Of a DNA stretch of 38,564 nt, positions 10,114 to 22,920 are shown piece by piece. Origin of the DNA: Candolleomyces eurysporus (lineage: Eukaryota > Basidiomycota > Agaricomycetes > Agaricales > Psathyrellaceae). How positions within the stretch are numbered: the first letter of the stretch is position 1; each line of letters begins with the position of its first letter. The notes under the pieces are model-generated. The model ran no database searches, was not told where the DNA came from, and saw nothing but the letters and a program-made list of their open reading frames with translations. The stretch is from the NCBI GenBank assembly GCA_027579435.1, contig JANBPK010001107.1, forward strand, positions 1 through 38,564, written 5' to 3'. The position numbers and the translations under genes were made by a program.

Positions 10114-13100
10114 ATGCTGGGGAAAGGCAAAGCACCCCAGAGGCCTGCCATCGAGCCCGGACGCAAGACACCCCGAAGAATTCAGTGGCTCGATGAAGAC
10201 GCTCATGGCCAAGAACGAACTAGAAGTCCTGTGCATACTCTAGACCCTTCTGGTGAGGACGTACGTACAGAATATTCTTTTACAGCTTTCGACGAAACTC
10301 ATGAACCTTCGACCTCTAGCCCGAGGCTTTCAACGCCTTGCGCGATGCATTAGAGAAGCATCGCGATTCAACCCTCGCCGCAACTCCTTTGAGCAAAATT
10401 CACTATTATTCACCTCGCTCTGCCCCAAAGGCTGTTGTCGAAGATTATGATCAAAGCTCCTTCTCAAGCGACGGTGAAGAGGATCAGAATGCTGGCTCTA
10501 GCGGCGACGGGTCTGGTACATTGTCCCCGGCTCCATTGGGACTTAGTATGGTGGACACAGAATTGCCCGAGGACGTAGATTCCGGATGGCCGAGCAAACA
10601 CGATTCGCATAGGTATGCCAAACGCCAGGCGAAGATGATCGTCCGAACACACACGCACCGATTGGCGAGGGGAGAGCCAAGTAGTGCCCACCATCGTCAC
10701 TCTCGGATTGTCGAGAAATATCAACCAACCGATGAAGACCCTTACGCCGCTGTAGACAAGGATGGCAGAGATCTTGAGAATGATGATGTAGCAGGAGAGA
10801 ACGGTCAAGGCATCTTATCGACGTTGTTGGGATTGTATGAACCCCCTTCCACAATCGACGCTTCGAATTACGTGCCATCTTTCACGTCGTCGATGAGAGA
10901 ATCACCCTCTAGCGATGGTGGAAGTAGCTATTTCGGTCCAGAGAGCTCAGACGGACAACGAGGCAAGTTTTTTTTACTTCTATTACTTTGCGGATACGTA
11001 GCTTACTATTTGCTATCAGCAGATGCCCATGGACGCTTCGATGACAAGGCTAGGAGGCGCCGTCGTATCCCTCGACCGCAAATTACCATTCCCAAGTTGG
11101 GACTGGTTTCTCGACCTGCGGAATCTAGAAGCGGGGCGGGTGTATTCGCCCCACTCATCGCGGCAACCGGAGGACTTGGAGGCATCGCTGCACCTCACCA
11201 TTCCACACTCCAGCCGAACCTGAAGCGACCAGGCTATGGGCTGTCTCGGTGAGTGAATCACACCACGGATAAGTTCTTTGTGAATTGACCCTAAGGATCA
11301 GGTACTCGGCCGATAACGTTCCAATGACCCCGCTTCCTCCTGCTGTTCACTACGCGAAGTCTGAGTCAGCCACGGACCTCGATCGATATTCTCCTACGTC
11401 AACGGAAAGAACGTTGCTCCCGTCGCGGCCCCCTTCGGCCCCAGGATCTCCTCCGGGAAACGATACTCCTAGGAAAAAGCCTTTCCGATTCCCCAATTTG
11501 TCGATGGAATCTCTTCGTTACCCTGGACGCAGGAGTGGGTACAGCACCCCAATGAGCATGATGTCGTTCAGCGATCGGGAAGACCACTCTCTCCTTGGAT
11601 CATCCGGGAAGAAAAATAAGAGGCGCAGAAGGAAGAGAAACGAGGTCTTCGTAAGTAGCGCGCTCCTGGGATTTCCTTCGCACCTGCTAGTAGTAATAAT
11701 TCAATTAACTCCGTTCTGTTCTTCTAGATCACAAAGCACGTTGCAGACATCATCCAGAGAGAGCAATTCATCCTCAAACTAACGCGGGCGATGATGATGT
11801 TCGGTGGACCATCCCATCGGCTGCAGTACCAAATCCAGTCGGCCGCACGGGTGCTTGACATCAATCTTAGCCTGTTGTACCTACCCGACGTGGCTTTGAT
11901 AAGTTTTGACGACGCTGCGACCGGTACCAGCCATATCAAGCTTATCCGGCAGCCTAGTTCCCTGGATTTGCACAAACTCACTTCCGCGTTCCGTTTGTAC
12001 TGGCGGGTGAGTCCATTTCGAGGATCGAGTCCAAATATTATTGCATCTCGAACACGATTGAAATCTATCTGGATTGCAGGTCATCCACGACAAATTATCG
12101 GCCAATGATGCATCGATTCGTCTCGATGAGCTGATGCAGAAACCGCCGATGTACAATTGGTGGCAGGTCATTATCATCGGAGGAATGTGCTCCACGTCGA
12201 TCTGCACCGTCAGTTTTGGTGGTAGCTTTCTCGATGCGGTTATTTCGTTTCCGCTTGGAGCATTTCTCGTTGCCATTCAGATGCTGAGCGTTCGAAATGT
12301 TCTGTATTCCCATGTTTTTGAGTGAGTGGTCCATCTCTTGCCAGAGTTTGAGCGGTATACTCAAATCATGCGCAAGGATCACTATCACCATGTTTTGCAG
12401 TTTTATTGCGGCAGCCTTAGCTGCAACTCACAAGTTTTGCTACTCCGCAGTAGCGTCGAGCTCGGTTGTGCTTATTTTGCCGGTACGTTACGCCATACTA
12501 AGGATATCACTCTGGAGTAGATACTTAATCGCACTTATCTAGGGATTTATCGTTCTGACTGCATCGCTGGAGCTGATGTCGAGAAATGTCGTTTCTGGAT
12601 CTGTCCGGCTATGTTATGCCCTCGTATACGCCCTGTTCCTTGGGTTCGGCTTCACGATGGGCGCCCAGCTGTTCCAGATCCTCACTGGGCACCAGATAGT
12701 TGGGTCGGAAGACTATGTGTGTTCCGCTGCGCATGATCCTAATGGCGCATGGTACCAGAGGACGCCGAGCAAGCTTTGGGGTAAGGAGCTTTTATGAATA
12801 TCGCTAGGCTTCGGGCTCATCGATTGGGTTTCAAATTTGAAGCCTTTTTGACAGTACCGATGTTCTCAACATTCTTGAGTTTGAAGAATCAAGCTTCGTG
12901 GAATAGTCGAGAATTTGTATGCCATGTTTTCCATTCCTCGATCATCCGGGGAGCTGATTCGTTGCTCCTAGCCTGTCTTAATCGCTATTGCTTGCATCGG
13001 CTGGGTCACGAATCATTTCACTGGGCTGAAGTTCACCGGACAGAGTGATATCATCGCTGCCGTTGGGTGGGTTCCACCCGTCCTGCTAGTTGGTCTCTTT

Positions 13101-13473
13101 ACTGAACGACGGCGCGACTATATCCAGTGCATTCGCAGTTGGTATCATCGCGAACCTTTATGCGAAAGTCTTCTCTGGAAACGCATTTGTCGTAATGGTG
13201 AGCGTTTATCGACCCTGTGCTTTTTCCTGACTAACTGTGGGCCAGATTACGGGGATTTTATTCCAACTGCCGTCAGGACTAGGAACGGGAGGCTTGTTGA
13301 GCTATGCCACGGAACAGGCATCCGGCTCCACGACGTCATATATTTCCGGATTCTGGACGGCCATGAAGCTAGTATCCGTGGCCATAGGTTTAGCGATTGG
13401 GTTGTCCCTTGCGCTCGTCATCGCGCATCCAATCCAGAGTAGGAAGCGAGAAGCGGGTATCTTCAGCCTGTAG
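10114..13473 (+). CDS. Prm10/ThrE-like membrane transporter (DUF1212)
   Basis: Exons are 10114-10260, 10320-11248 (probably interrupted by a GC-AG intron at 10963-11019), 11302-11650, 11728-12006, 12080-12321, 12401-12482, 12543-12780, 12855-12916, 12972-13066, 13128-13197 and 13246-13473. This gives 906 aa, or 887 if the GC-AG intron is removed. The N-terminal half is long, polar and probably disordered. The C-terminal half matches the fungal Prm10 family and bacterial threonine/serine exporter ThrE: FILKLTRAMMMFGGPSHRL, YLPDVALISFDD, then helices including FLVAIQM, VVLILPGFIVL, GFTMGAQLFQI, IACIGWVTNHF and GILFQLPSG. About ten membrane helices are expected. In yeast the homologue is described only as a pheromone-regulated membrane protein; transport of amino acids is inferred from ThrE. 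It ends about 850 bp before the synthase, but I see no evidence of a shared role. Confidence 0.88.
10963..11019 (+). other. Probable GC-AG intron, in frame and hydrophobic if retained
   Basis: The segment starts GCAAGT and ends TATCAG, and is 57 nt, a multiple of three with no stop codon. An alternative acceptor at 11022 is also in phase. If translated it reads KFFLLLLLCGYVAYYLLS, a plausible membrane helix inside an otherwise polar, disordered N-terminal region. The C+T and T-rich content after the donor and the GC donor consensus favour an intron. Confidence 0.55.
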
Positions 13474-14319
13474 TTCCATTCCACCACAACATGGACCGTG
13501 CTTTTCAGCGACACAGTAACGCGTTCAGGCAAGGTCTCAAGGCGTTTGTATTGACTGAATGACTCTTCTCAATACAATTCCGCGCGTTAAAGCAACACAA
13601 ATTGATGGTCCGGCAACTTCCGGGATGGATGAAGCTGCGTGGCCGTTCCTGTTTCGTGGCTTTTTACAACTTCTCTTGATCTTTAATGTCTCTACGAAGG
13701 TCTATCACTATATCTGACCACATAATTTCGAATGTCGAAGATCAACATGCAGGAGTTGACAGCAGGAAACTGAACTCCTTTAAGGGCTTTGCACGCTGAT
13801 TTTCACCCTTGGCAATACTCGTACATTCTGAGAAGTCTTCTGCTAGATTCGATGTGGGTACTTCGTTGTGCCACGTAGAATGAATGCGGTGGCTTCCTAG
13901 GTGCGCTCGGGTCGCTTCAAAACTCAATTTACGCGCTGGTCAACTGATTCTTTGGCTTCATTCGGTTAGAAGGCTTCCTTTTCAACCCGATTATGTACCA
14001 GGATTCTACGCGCATGGCTATTGTCAACGCCATAGACCGCTCTTGAGATGCATTCTTACATTATCTTCGCATTATCGAGGCCAGTTTATCGCGCTCAAAC
14101 AGCCTCCGACCTGACAGGCAACCCCATTCAACATATGGATCTCTGATACTATTCATCTGACGTACGGACCGACGATAGTCATCCGTGTCGGTTCAATCAT
14201 CCTGATTTTCGATGTGAAGCTCTCGAACGTTATTTAAACCTTTGGCTGGAATCAACTCAATTCCCCCCACTCATAAAGCGCTGGCTTTTTTACGACCCTG
14301 CATCTCTCTTTCTAAGGCT
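13474..14319. promoter_or_regulatory. Intergenic: transporter 3' end and synthase promoter
   Basis: I see no gene. The left part should contain the 3' untranslated region of the ThrE-like gene and the right part the promoter of the synthase. A TATA-like element is listed separately at 14231. Confidence 0.45.
14231..14238 (+). promoter_or_regulatory. TATA-like box of the synthase gene
   Basis: TATTTAAA lies 82 bp before the chosen ATG at 14320. The distance suits a TATA box with a leader of about 50 nt, and the leader contains a T/C-rich run just before the ATG. It is based on sequence pattern and position only. Confidence 0.4.
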
Positions 14320-17300
14320 ATGGACGATCCCGTCATGAACAGCCTTCTCGAGCGTTTCCTGCACCTTGCACGGTCACCAGATACCCAGAACTTGGACGCG
14401 GTGGAATGTAACGACGAGCGGTGGACCTATGCCGACCTGGATACGGTTTCGACTTGCTTAGCTGCGAACATTCGGAAGTCCTATGGAGAGCGTCCCACCG
14501 TTGCCATTATTAGCGAAAACCATCCATATGTTTTGGCCACCATCCTCGCGACGTGGAAGATTGGTGGAATCGTCGCTCCAATTGATTACCATACCCCAAG
14601 GGACATCCTCATTGCGATGCTTTTGGATATTAGGCCGACATGCTGTTTAATTCCTGGAACTGAAGAGAAGACGCGCAGAGTCGTCTCCGGTATGTCTCAC
14701 GTTTCACTGTATTTACCTGAGGGCTGGCGTTCAATTTCTGTCTGCTCCAGAATTATCGGTTCCTTTCCTAGATTTCGTACCCGAGGCAACGACCATCCTC
14801 GCCCTCACACAGAAGTACATCGACCAGGTCCCGTCTGACACGAATTTCCGATATCACCCAGCCCCCGGCGACGTCGCAATGTACATGCATACCTCGTCCG
14901 CATCCTCTATTTCCAACATCAAGTGTGTTCCGTTGACCCATGCAAACATCCTTGCCGGATCACGGGCTCGGCTTCAGTGGTGGCGTAAAACGTGGCCCAA
15001 GACCGATTTTCAGCATCTCAAGGTTTTGGGCTGGTCTCCGTGGTCCCACATCATCGGCATCTCTCATGATCTCGGAGCGGCCATGCTGTTGACAGCGGGA
15101 TGTTACCTTTTTTCTCTTCGTCCATCTTCGTATCACAGTAACGCATCCATCGACCTCCACGAAGGTTCTTCCCTCGACGTCATTTCTCACTTACTCGACA
15201 CCGCTACCAAGAAATCGCCAACTGCGTTTGCTGGCGTTCCATGGATTCTCGCAGGACTGATGGAGAAGTGGAAAGGGGGATTCAAGGAAGCTGTGGTTCA
15301 GGTCATGTCGAATTTCAAGATTTTTGGGTCCGGGGGAGCAGCTACCTCTCCTGCATGCCTGAACTGGTGCAAGGAGCTAGAGATCCCGCTAGTGATTGAC
15401 ATCGGGATGACCGAGTTGGGTGGTAAGTTCAGCGATCGATTCGAGCATTCAGTTCTGACATCCGTCACATTCCCTTTAGGACCTCTATTTCACGGTACCT
15501 TAAGCGACACCGCCGGCTGGCCTATCTCCGATTGTCTCGTGCCCGATGCTCAACTATCGCTCGTGAGCGAAAATGGTGAACTCGCATTCGACGGTAAGTC
15601 CAACCGTTAATTAGTGACCAATTATACTTGATACTTAAGTCTCGCTTTCCCAGAGGGCGAATTGCATATATCGAGCCCAGTCATCAGCAAGGGCTATCTG
15701 AGGCCGAATTATTCCGCATTCGCAATCGCTGCAAATGGATGCGTTACTCTCCGAACGGGAGACATCTATCAGTTGGTAGACGGAACACGGCTCATTTGGA
15801 AGGGCCGAAAAGAAGACTTCATCCAGGTTCGGCGTATTGCCTCGTCTCGGTACCTGATTTCTGACCGCGTTTGTAGATGACTTCTGGGGAGACTCTCGAT
15901 CCGCGAGTGATCGAGGAATCTTTGAATCGATCTGTCGCAGTCCACCGTTCGTGCGTGGTCGGTGATAACTTCCTTCGTGGCGCTTCCAACGTGGTTTGTG
16001 CGATTCTCGAGCTGTCGCCCGATGACACTCGAGGATACCACGCATCCCTTGCCGACGTCACTCGAGAGATATCTTCCGTGAATCGATCCCTTGTTCCTCC
16101 CTTGAGGATATCCTGGTCGCGAGTTCTTATCCTCAATCAAAATCAGCATATCCCTCTCACTACTAAAGGGGCTGTCTTCCGCAAGAAATTGGAGCAAGAG
16201 TTTGGAGAACAATTGCAATCCCTCCTTTCACGTACCGAAGGGCAGCCACAGGAAAGCACCATTCGCGCCTCTCAAGCGTCTAGGGGAGGATCTCGATTCA
16301 CCGAGGACTCTGTTGCGCTTCTCCTGGAAGACATACTCGCCGAAGGCCTGCGCATAGAGAAAGAGGTTTTAAAGGAGAACCACAATGCAACTTTTGCAGA
16401 AGTAAGCTAACTAGTTCATTACGTGCACGTATTGTTGTTGAACACCGCCGCAGCTCGGAATGGACTCGTCCATGGCAACGAAGATCGTCACTTCCCTCAA
16501 CAGCTGTTTCGATTTGTCGTTCCCTCTCAACACTTGCCACACTTATGTCGACCTTGAATCTCTGCTGGAGGCGATCTACCTGGAACTCGGCCTCACCACT
16601 GCTTCTACTTCTCCAGAACCGGAGTCAACATCTTCATCTATCCCTCCCGACTCACTCGAGGAAGTCGTCATCGTCGGTCAGGCCCTTCGGCTCCCGGGTG
16701 ATATAAACAACGCGGGCGAATTCTGGGATGCTCTGACGCAGAAACGAGAGGATATTATAGGTCCCATCCCCGAAGATAGGTGGGATCACGCAAGTTTCTA
16801 CAGAGGCGCAGATTCACATCCTCAAGAACGACCTTGCGATATCACTCTCGATAAAGCTGGATTCATCAACATCACCGATTTCGATCACACTTTCTTTGGG
16901 ATCTCGTCGACAGAGGCATACCACGTTGCGCCTAACATCCGTCTCACCCTCGAAATTGCTTTTGAGGCGCTGGAAAACGCCAACATCCCCGTCTCACGAA
17001 TCAAAGGTACTGACATGGGTGTTTTCGTCGCTGCCAACATGGATGAAGGACACATCAAACTCCTGTATTCGGAGAAGGGTTGGGAAGGTATGATCCAATC
17101 TTCCCCTCTCGTTTTCCTTTCACTCACACCGACTTGCAGCATATTCGAGGTTCTACGGTACCGGCGTTGCAACGAGCACAGCGTGCGGAAGATTGAGCTA
17201 GTAAGTATCGTGTCGCTTCACATTGTTATTGACTTTTCGCTCATCAATTCCACAGTCTGTTGGACGTTCACGGACCGTCTTACACCATTGACACGGCCTG

Positions 17301-20300
17301 CAGCTCTGGTCTGGTCGCTTTCGACCAAGGTTAGACTCTTCCTAAATAAAATATTTTCGACCCATTAACATGCGGTTGTTGCAGCCGTTCGCTATCTCCG
17401 TTCTGGCGAAGGAGATTCTGCTATCGTCTGTGGTGCAAATACTCACTCATGGTAGGTTCTTACCTCTTATTTTGAGAGCGCGACGTTAACCTGATATGCG
17501 CTAGGCCGGGGAACTTTGGGTGAATCTGAATTCTCAGAGCTCTGAACTAGCTTTTAATCGTTTCTTTACAGGTTTCTCTCAGCTCAGAAGATGACGTCGC
17601 CCAACTCGAGATGCGCGACTTTTACCGACATGGCAGATGGGTGAGTATTTCGTGCTTCTTTGCCTCTCAATTCAATTCAGCCTTTTTGACGTCTATATCA
17701 GATATGTTCCATCTGAAGGGGCAGCAGCCGTTGTCCTGAAGACGAAGCGCGCAGCTATCAGGGATGGCGACAAGATTCTGGCAACTGTTCGAAGCACTGC
17801 CACTATGCATGGTGGTCGATCGCAAGGGCTGGTGGCACCCAACGTCAAGGCTCAAATCGCGATGCAAAGATCGCTTCTGAAGCATGCGAACCTGGATCCA
17901 GCTCAAGTAGAGTAAGTCCAAAAGGTCCATATCTCGTATAGATCGCTTGCTTATTGGGTTTTAGCTTCGTAGAAGCGCATGGCACAGGTTCGTCCGTTTA
18001 GCTTCGAGTCTATATCTTGCCATACTCATGGATCGCTAGGAACTTCTTTGGGAGATCTCATCGAGATTGAGGGGATCAACGAAGTTTTCAGGTCGTCTCA
18101 CTCATTGACAAGGCCATTAATCGTTGGTGCTGCCAAAACCTGCGTCGGCCACACCGAAAACGTTGCGGGTTTGATTGGCCTTCTCAAGGTCGTTGGCTCC
18201 TTCTTCAATTCCGCCGTCCCCGGATTAATGCATCTTAACGCCAACAACATGAACCCGGCGCTCGATTGTGCCGCTGTTCCGCTTCAAATTCCATGGCAGA
18301 CAATGCCTTTGCTTCGCAATATGGTTACGAACGAGCCCATTCGAGGGATGGTGTTGTAAGCGTCATTTCTTCCCAACTATACTTATACCATAATTCATCA
18401 CATCTCATCAGGTCGAATGGCTTCGCCGGCACGATTTCGGGTGCCATTCTGGAAGAGCCAGAGATCGTTCATTCCCACTACCCCCTTGACCTTTTGGCCG
18501 TCCGTGCGGCGTCATCGGAGTCTTCACAAGGCTCCTCGTGGATCAGCTTATGGAGCGAAAAGACCAGGTCATCCCCATGCGTGCCATCCCGAACGCCATC
18601 CCCCATTTCCACACCAGACACGCCCGATGTACTGTCCGACCTTGTCCCAGTGGCGCCTCTTTTTGTCGTCAGTGCCAAGTCCCCCGTCGCACTCGAGGAA
18701 TACATCAAACTATACGTCGATTTTTGTCAAAGAAGTCCACCAGATCAATTCGAGTCTATCTGCTATACCACCTGCGTCGGTCGTGAACACTACCGGTATC
18801 GATTCGCCTGCGTAGCAGAAAACATGGAGGACCTGATTGGTCAGCTCAAGTTGCGGCTGGACGACAAGGACAAGATCTCGAAAACCAATCTTCGAAACGT
18901 GGCATTGGCCTTCCCAGGTCAAGGTTCACAGTACCAAGGCATGGCTCGAGATTTAGCTTTGCGATTCCCTTCCTTCCGATGTATTCTCACCGAGGCCGGA
19001 GCGCAGGCCTCATTCCTGACCGGACTTCCCATCCTATCTCATCTTGTCGATCTAAGCCCTCCTCCAGGACGCGACCTTTCCGAAAGCGATGTCGCCCAGG
19101 TGTGCATCTTCGTCTATCAATACTCCGTGAGCAAATGGCTTCAGGATCTTGGCCTGGCTCCATGTGCGGTTCTGGGACACAGTCTCGGAGAAGTTGCTGC
19201 TGCAGGTTCGTGCTCCTATGTCTTTTGGTCAGCAAATATGTACTGACTAAATTCAGTTTTGGCGGGCGTGTTTACATTCCAGGCCGCATTGGAATTCGTC
19301 ATTAAGCGAGCAAGTGTTCTTCGTCCCGACGTGCTACATCCTGCTGGCATGGCTGCCGTTGGCGCAAGCCCAGAGGGCGTCAATACGTACCTCGACGACC
19401 TGGGCCTACGAGATCGCCTTAGCATCGCAGTTTACAATGCTGAAGACAGTGTGGTTGTTTCTGGCGGATTGGAGGCGATAGATACATTGATTTCAGCGGT
19501 CAAGCAAGAAGGTCTGAAGGCCACAAAGCTCGATGTCAACCAAGGTCAGTCCTTCACTTCAGCTTCGGTCACCCATGACCCTGACTATGTAGAAGCTTTC
19601 CACAGTCCTTATGTTGCAGCTGCGATGCCTTCGCTCCGGAAGTGGTTACGCGAGAGAGAAGGGTCTCTGGCTTCCCTCAAGATGGCATTTTATTCGAGCG
19701 CTTATGGGCATTCAATCCCCAAAGGCACCCAGCTTCACGTTGACTACTGGGTGAGCTTTCAGAAAATTATAGCGCACGACTCAACTGACGGTTTGGTAGG
19801 TTGATCACGCTCAAAATCCTGTGCTTTTCCTCGATGCTGCGAAAGCTCTGGCGTTGGATAGTTCTATCGACGTCGTCCTGGATCTCGGCCCCCAGCCATT
19901 CGTCTGGACTCAATTTCAAAAGGGAACCTTGGCTTCAAAACCATCTTTCTCGATCGTTGAGAAGCGTGGCAAGTGTCAGGGCACGGCTTTGACCAAGGCC
20001 GTCGGTCAACTCTTCCAATTCGGAAATGAAATCAACCTCCTCAAGCTCTTCCCCGACCTGCCATTCGGATGTACCAAAGTTTCCCTGCCTACCTATCCTT
20101 TCCAACGTCTGCACAACTACCCCACTTTCCTTCCTTCGAGAAACGAACCGCTACCCGACGCAAGCAAGCCCAAGGACCAAACGCGAGTTATGATTCCATT
20201 CCCCATCGATGATGCACTGTGCGAGACCTTGAACGATCACCGTATCGATGGCCGGAGAATAGTACCAGGTGCTGTCTTCGCCCACTTCTTCGCGTCGTCA

Positions 20301-22920
20301 GCAACTTCGGGGTGTCTGGACGAGCTACGCTTCCACCAACCATTGGTTGCGGACAGCCCTGACGACACTGTTGTGGGCGAGGTAGACGGCGATGCCTTCG
20401 TCTTGCGACATGGAAGTTCGAAGATATGTTCGGGAAAGATCTCTGCTCAGCCGCTTTCTGTTCCCCGCTGGACCGACGATGATCGACTCCCGTCTCGAAT
20501 CGTGAAGAAGTCCACAGTGTACGAGTGTTTCAAGAACGTTCAATTTGGATCTTCGTTCCGTAACATCCACGAAATAAAGATCTGGGACGACCACGCTGAC
20601 GCCCTCATCTCGATCGCGGAGACCATGGACCCAAAGCAAGATCGCATTCGCAAGTTGGACGCATGCATGCATATGTTTGGAGCCATAGCTGGCATCACTC
20701 TCCCCCACTTAACGGCAATGGACGGCACCTTCCTCCCCTCGTCCCTCAAAAATTTCGCCCTGCACAATGATGCCCTACCCTCCACTTTCTTAGTGCGGTA
20801 TCAGCTTCCAGTCTCCATCGGCCGTGGTGCTCAAGTTCTGTCGGTCGAAATTGCAGTATATTCTCTGACCGGCCAACCTCTGCTCTCTTGCAAAAACTAC
20901 TCCGTCGCATTCATTCCCTCGGGCGTGGCCGTATCTCGACCAATAGAGCGACAATCAAAGTGGATGAACAACCGTTGGGTATCCAACCCTCTGCCAGCTC
21001 ATATCGATGAACCTCACAAGGTGGACGAATTGCTGTATCTCGGGGTGCAAGCGGATCCACCTCTCCTCCGTCTCCTTCGAGAAACTGCCTCACACACGAT
21101 TTTTGTTCAGCTCCCAACATCTACACCCGTTTACAGCAGCTCATCGACGGTTTCGGGCATGTTCCAAGGGACTAAAATCTCAGTGGTAGTCGACGTAGCT
21201 TCTCACAAGACAGAACCTGAGCCTGGTTCCGACGCTCAGTTGGCCGTATGCCACCAATTACTCTCCTTCTTCCAACTCCTCATGGCATCCGAGGTCCATA
21301 TCGAAAGCCTGCTCATTCTCTCATCCGAATCCCTGCACGTTACTATCCCTGAATCCTTGATCAAGCAGAACGCCGGCCAGCGTGTGCTTTCCTCGTCCAT
21401 TGGTAGCATTGTTCATGGCATGCTCCGTGTTTTCAAACGAGAGAGTTTCTTGGACTCAGTGTGCTCGAGTCTCGATCTCCCTTCGTTGTCGTCCCTGCCA
21501 GGAGAGACCATCCGAAGTATTATTCTCAACGAACTGGCTGCTCGCAAGTCCGGTATCTCCCATGACGGAGTGGTTGCCTATCGTCACCTCAGCCATGTCC
21601 AACATATCGCGCCAAGCCGATTCACTCCCTTGTTAGAGCCTCTCGAAGCCGTCCTCACCCAATCGACATTTTCAGGAGTAGCCGTCATCGCTGGAATGGG
21701 TAGTATCGGACTCGCCCTCGCTTCCAGTCTCGTAGATGCCGGCGTCGAATCGGTGGTCTTCTTGGGTCGCCGAGACCCTGCAACTGAGTCGGTATGTCTT
21801 TTGGTCCTCCTTCCAGTCTCCCCCGTGTTTCGTTGCTTACAGACTATTTCCAGATAAAGAACGAATTCGCTCTCATGAACCCACGTCTCCAAGCTCGGAC
21901 CTCTTACCGTCGGCTCGACATCACAAGCAAACAGCAGCTGGAAACTCAATTGAAGGAGGTGCAAAACAAGCTCGGACCTATCAAGCATATCATCCACACG
22001 GCAGCGGTGATGCGCGACGCTGCAATTCCTAATATCTCGCCAGCCAGCTTCGACGAAGTCGCTCGTCCGAAGGTTTCTGGAGCATGGAATTTGCACGTTC
22101 TCAGCCAAGAGCTGGATCTCAATCTGGAGTCATTCGTTCTTCTGAGTAGCACGAAGTACGCATTCTACGTCTTCCGCTTCTACCCAGATTTTATTACTAA
22201 CGCCTTCCCTAGTGTACTGGTAGGCAACCCCGGCCAACTCTCCTACGTAGCCGCGAACTCGTTCCTGGACTATCTGGCCGGTCTGCGTCGTAGCCTCGGC
22301 CTCCCGGGTGTTTCGCTCCAGCTCGGCGCATGGGAATCGCGCTTGACGGAAAACCTCGACATGAAGAAGAGCTTCGCGCTAAAGATGAGCCACCAAGAAG
22401 GCATTCCGCTCATCCTCCAGGCCATGTCGACGTCGACGAACCGCGGTAATTGCCCCGTGCAAGTTATCGCTGAATTCGACGTACCGAAGCTGCTTTCGGT
22501 CCCTGCTTACGCCTCAGATCCATTCTTTGCACCTATTTTCCCCAAGACACCGCAACCATCATCGACTCCAGTTGCAACTCCCGCCGTACCAGTGCAAGCG
22601 TCTGGCAAGGTGAAGAAGGATACTAATGCTACCACCATTTCCATTCTGCGATCCGTGATGGAATTGAGGCCCTCGGAAACTCTCGGTGCGTTCATCTGCT
22701 TCCTTCCAACTGAGATATTCCGGGTGCTTACTACTCTTCATTCATTCGATTAGACCTTTCCTCCTCTCTGACCGCATGTGGCGGAGATTCCATTACTTTT
22801 GCACAGCTTCGCGGGAGGGTTCTGAAGGAGCTTGCGGTCGACCTTCCAACGACGTTTTTAGGTGAAACATATACGATGGGCGATATCGTGGACTTTGTAG
22901 TCAAGGGCGCGAACCAGTGA
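14320..22920 (+). CDS. Polyketide synthase: AMP-ligase-ACP-KS-AT-DH-KR-ACP
   Basis: Twenty-one exons, 2,498 aa: 14320-14689, 14751-15422, 15480-15593, 15654-15826, 15877-16401, 16454-17087, 17140-17200, 17256-17329, 17385-17451, 17505-17519, 17572-17640, 17702-17911, 17965-17987, 18040-18355, 18412-19205, 19257-19544, 19593-19750, 19800-21791, 21854-22155, 22213-22685, 22754-22920. Domains: acyl-AMP ligase about 1-555 (GMTE, TGD, GRKEDF, and TTKG with Lys near 539); ACP1 with Ser623 (LGMDSS); KS about 688-1110 with DTACSSG Cys865, His1000 and His1040; AT about 1269-1590 with GHSLGE Ser1365 and an AFHS motif typical of malonyl use; DH about 1650-1910 with His1668 in HxxxGxxxxP and Asp1808; KR about 2145-2390 with GMGSIG, Ser2283/2284, Tyr2297 and Asn2301; ACP2 with GGDS Ser2456. 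No methyltransferase, enoyl reductase, thioesterase or terminal reductase is visible. Inferred job: load a carboxylic acid, extend it with malonyl units, and leave alcohols or double bonds. The product is unknown. All core catalytic residues are present except a degenerate ATP-binding loop in the ligase. Confidence 0.92.

Noticed and set aside
13742..13927. Short minus-strand frame before the synthase
   Set aside because: Sixty codons without motif in a promoter region; no splice partner.
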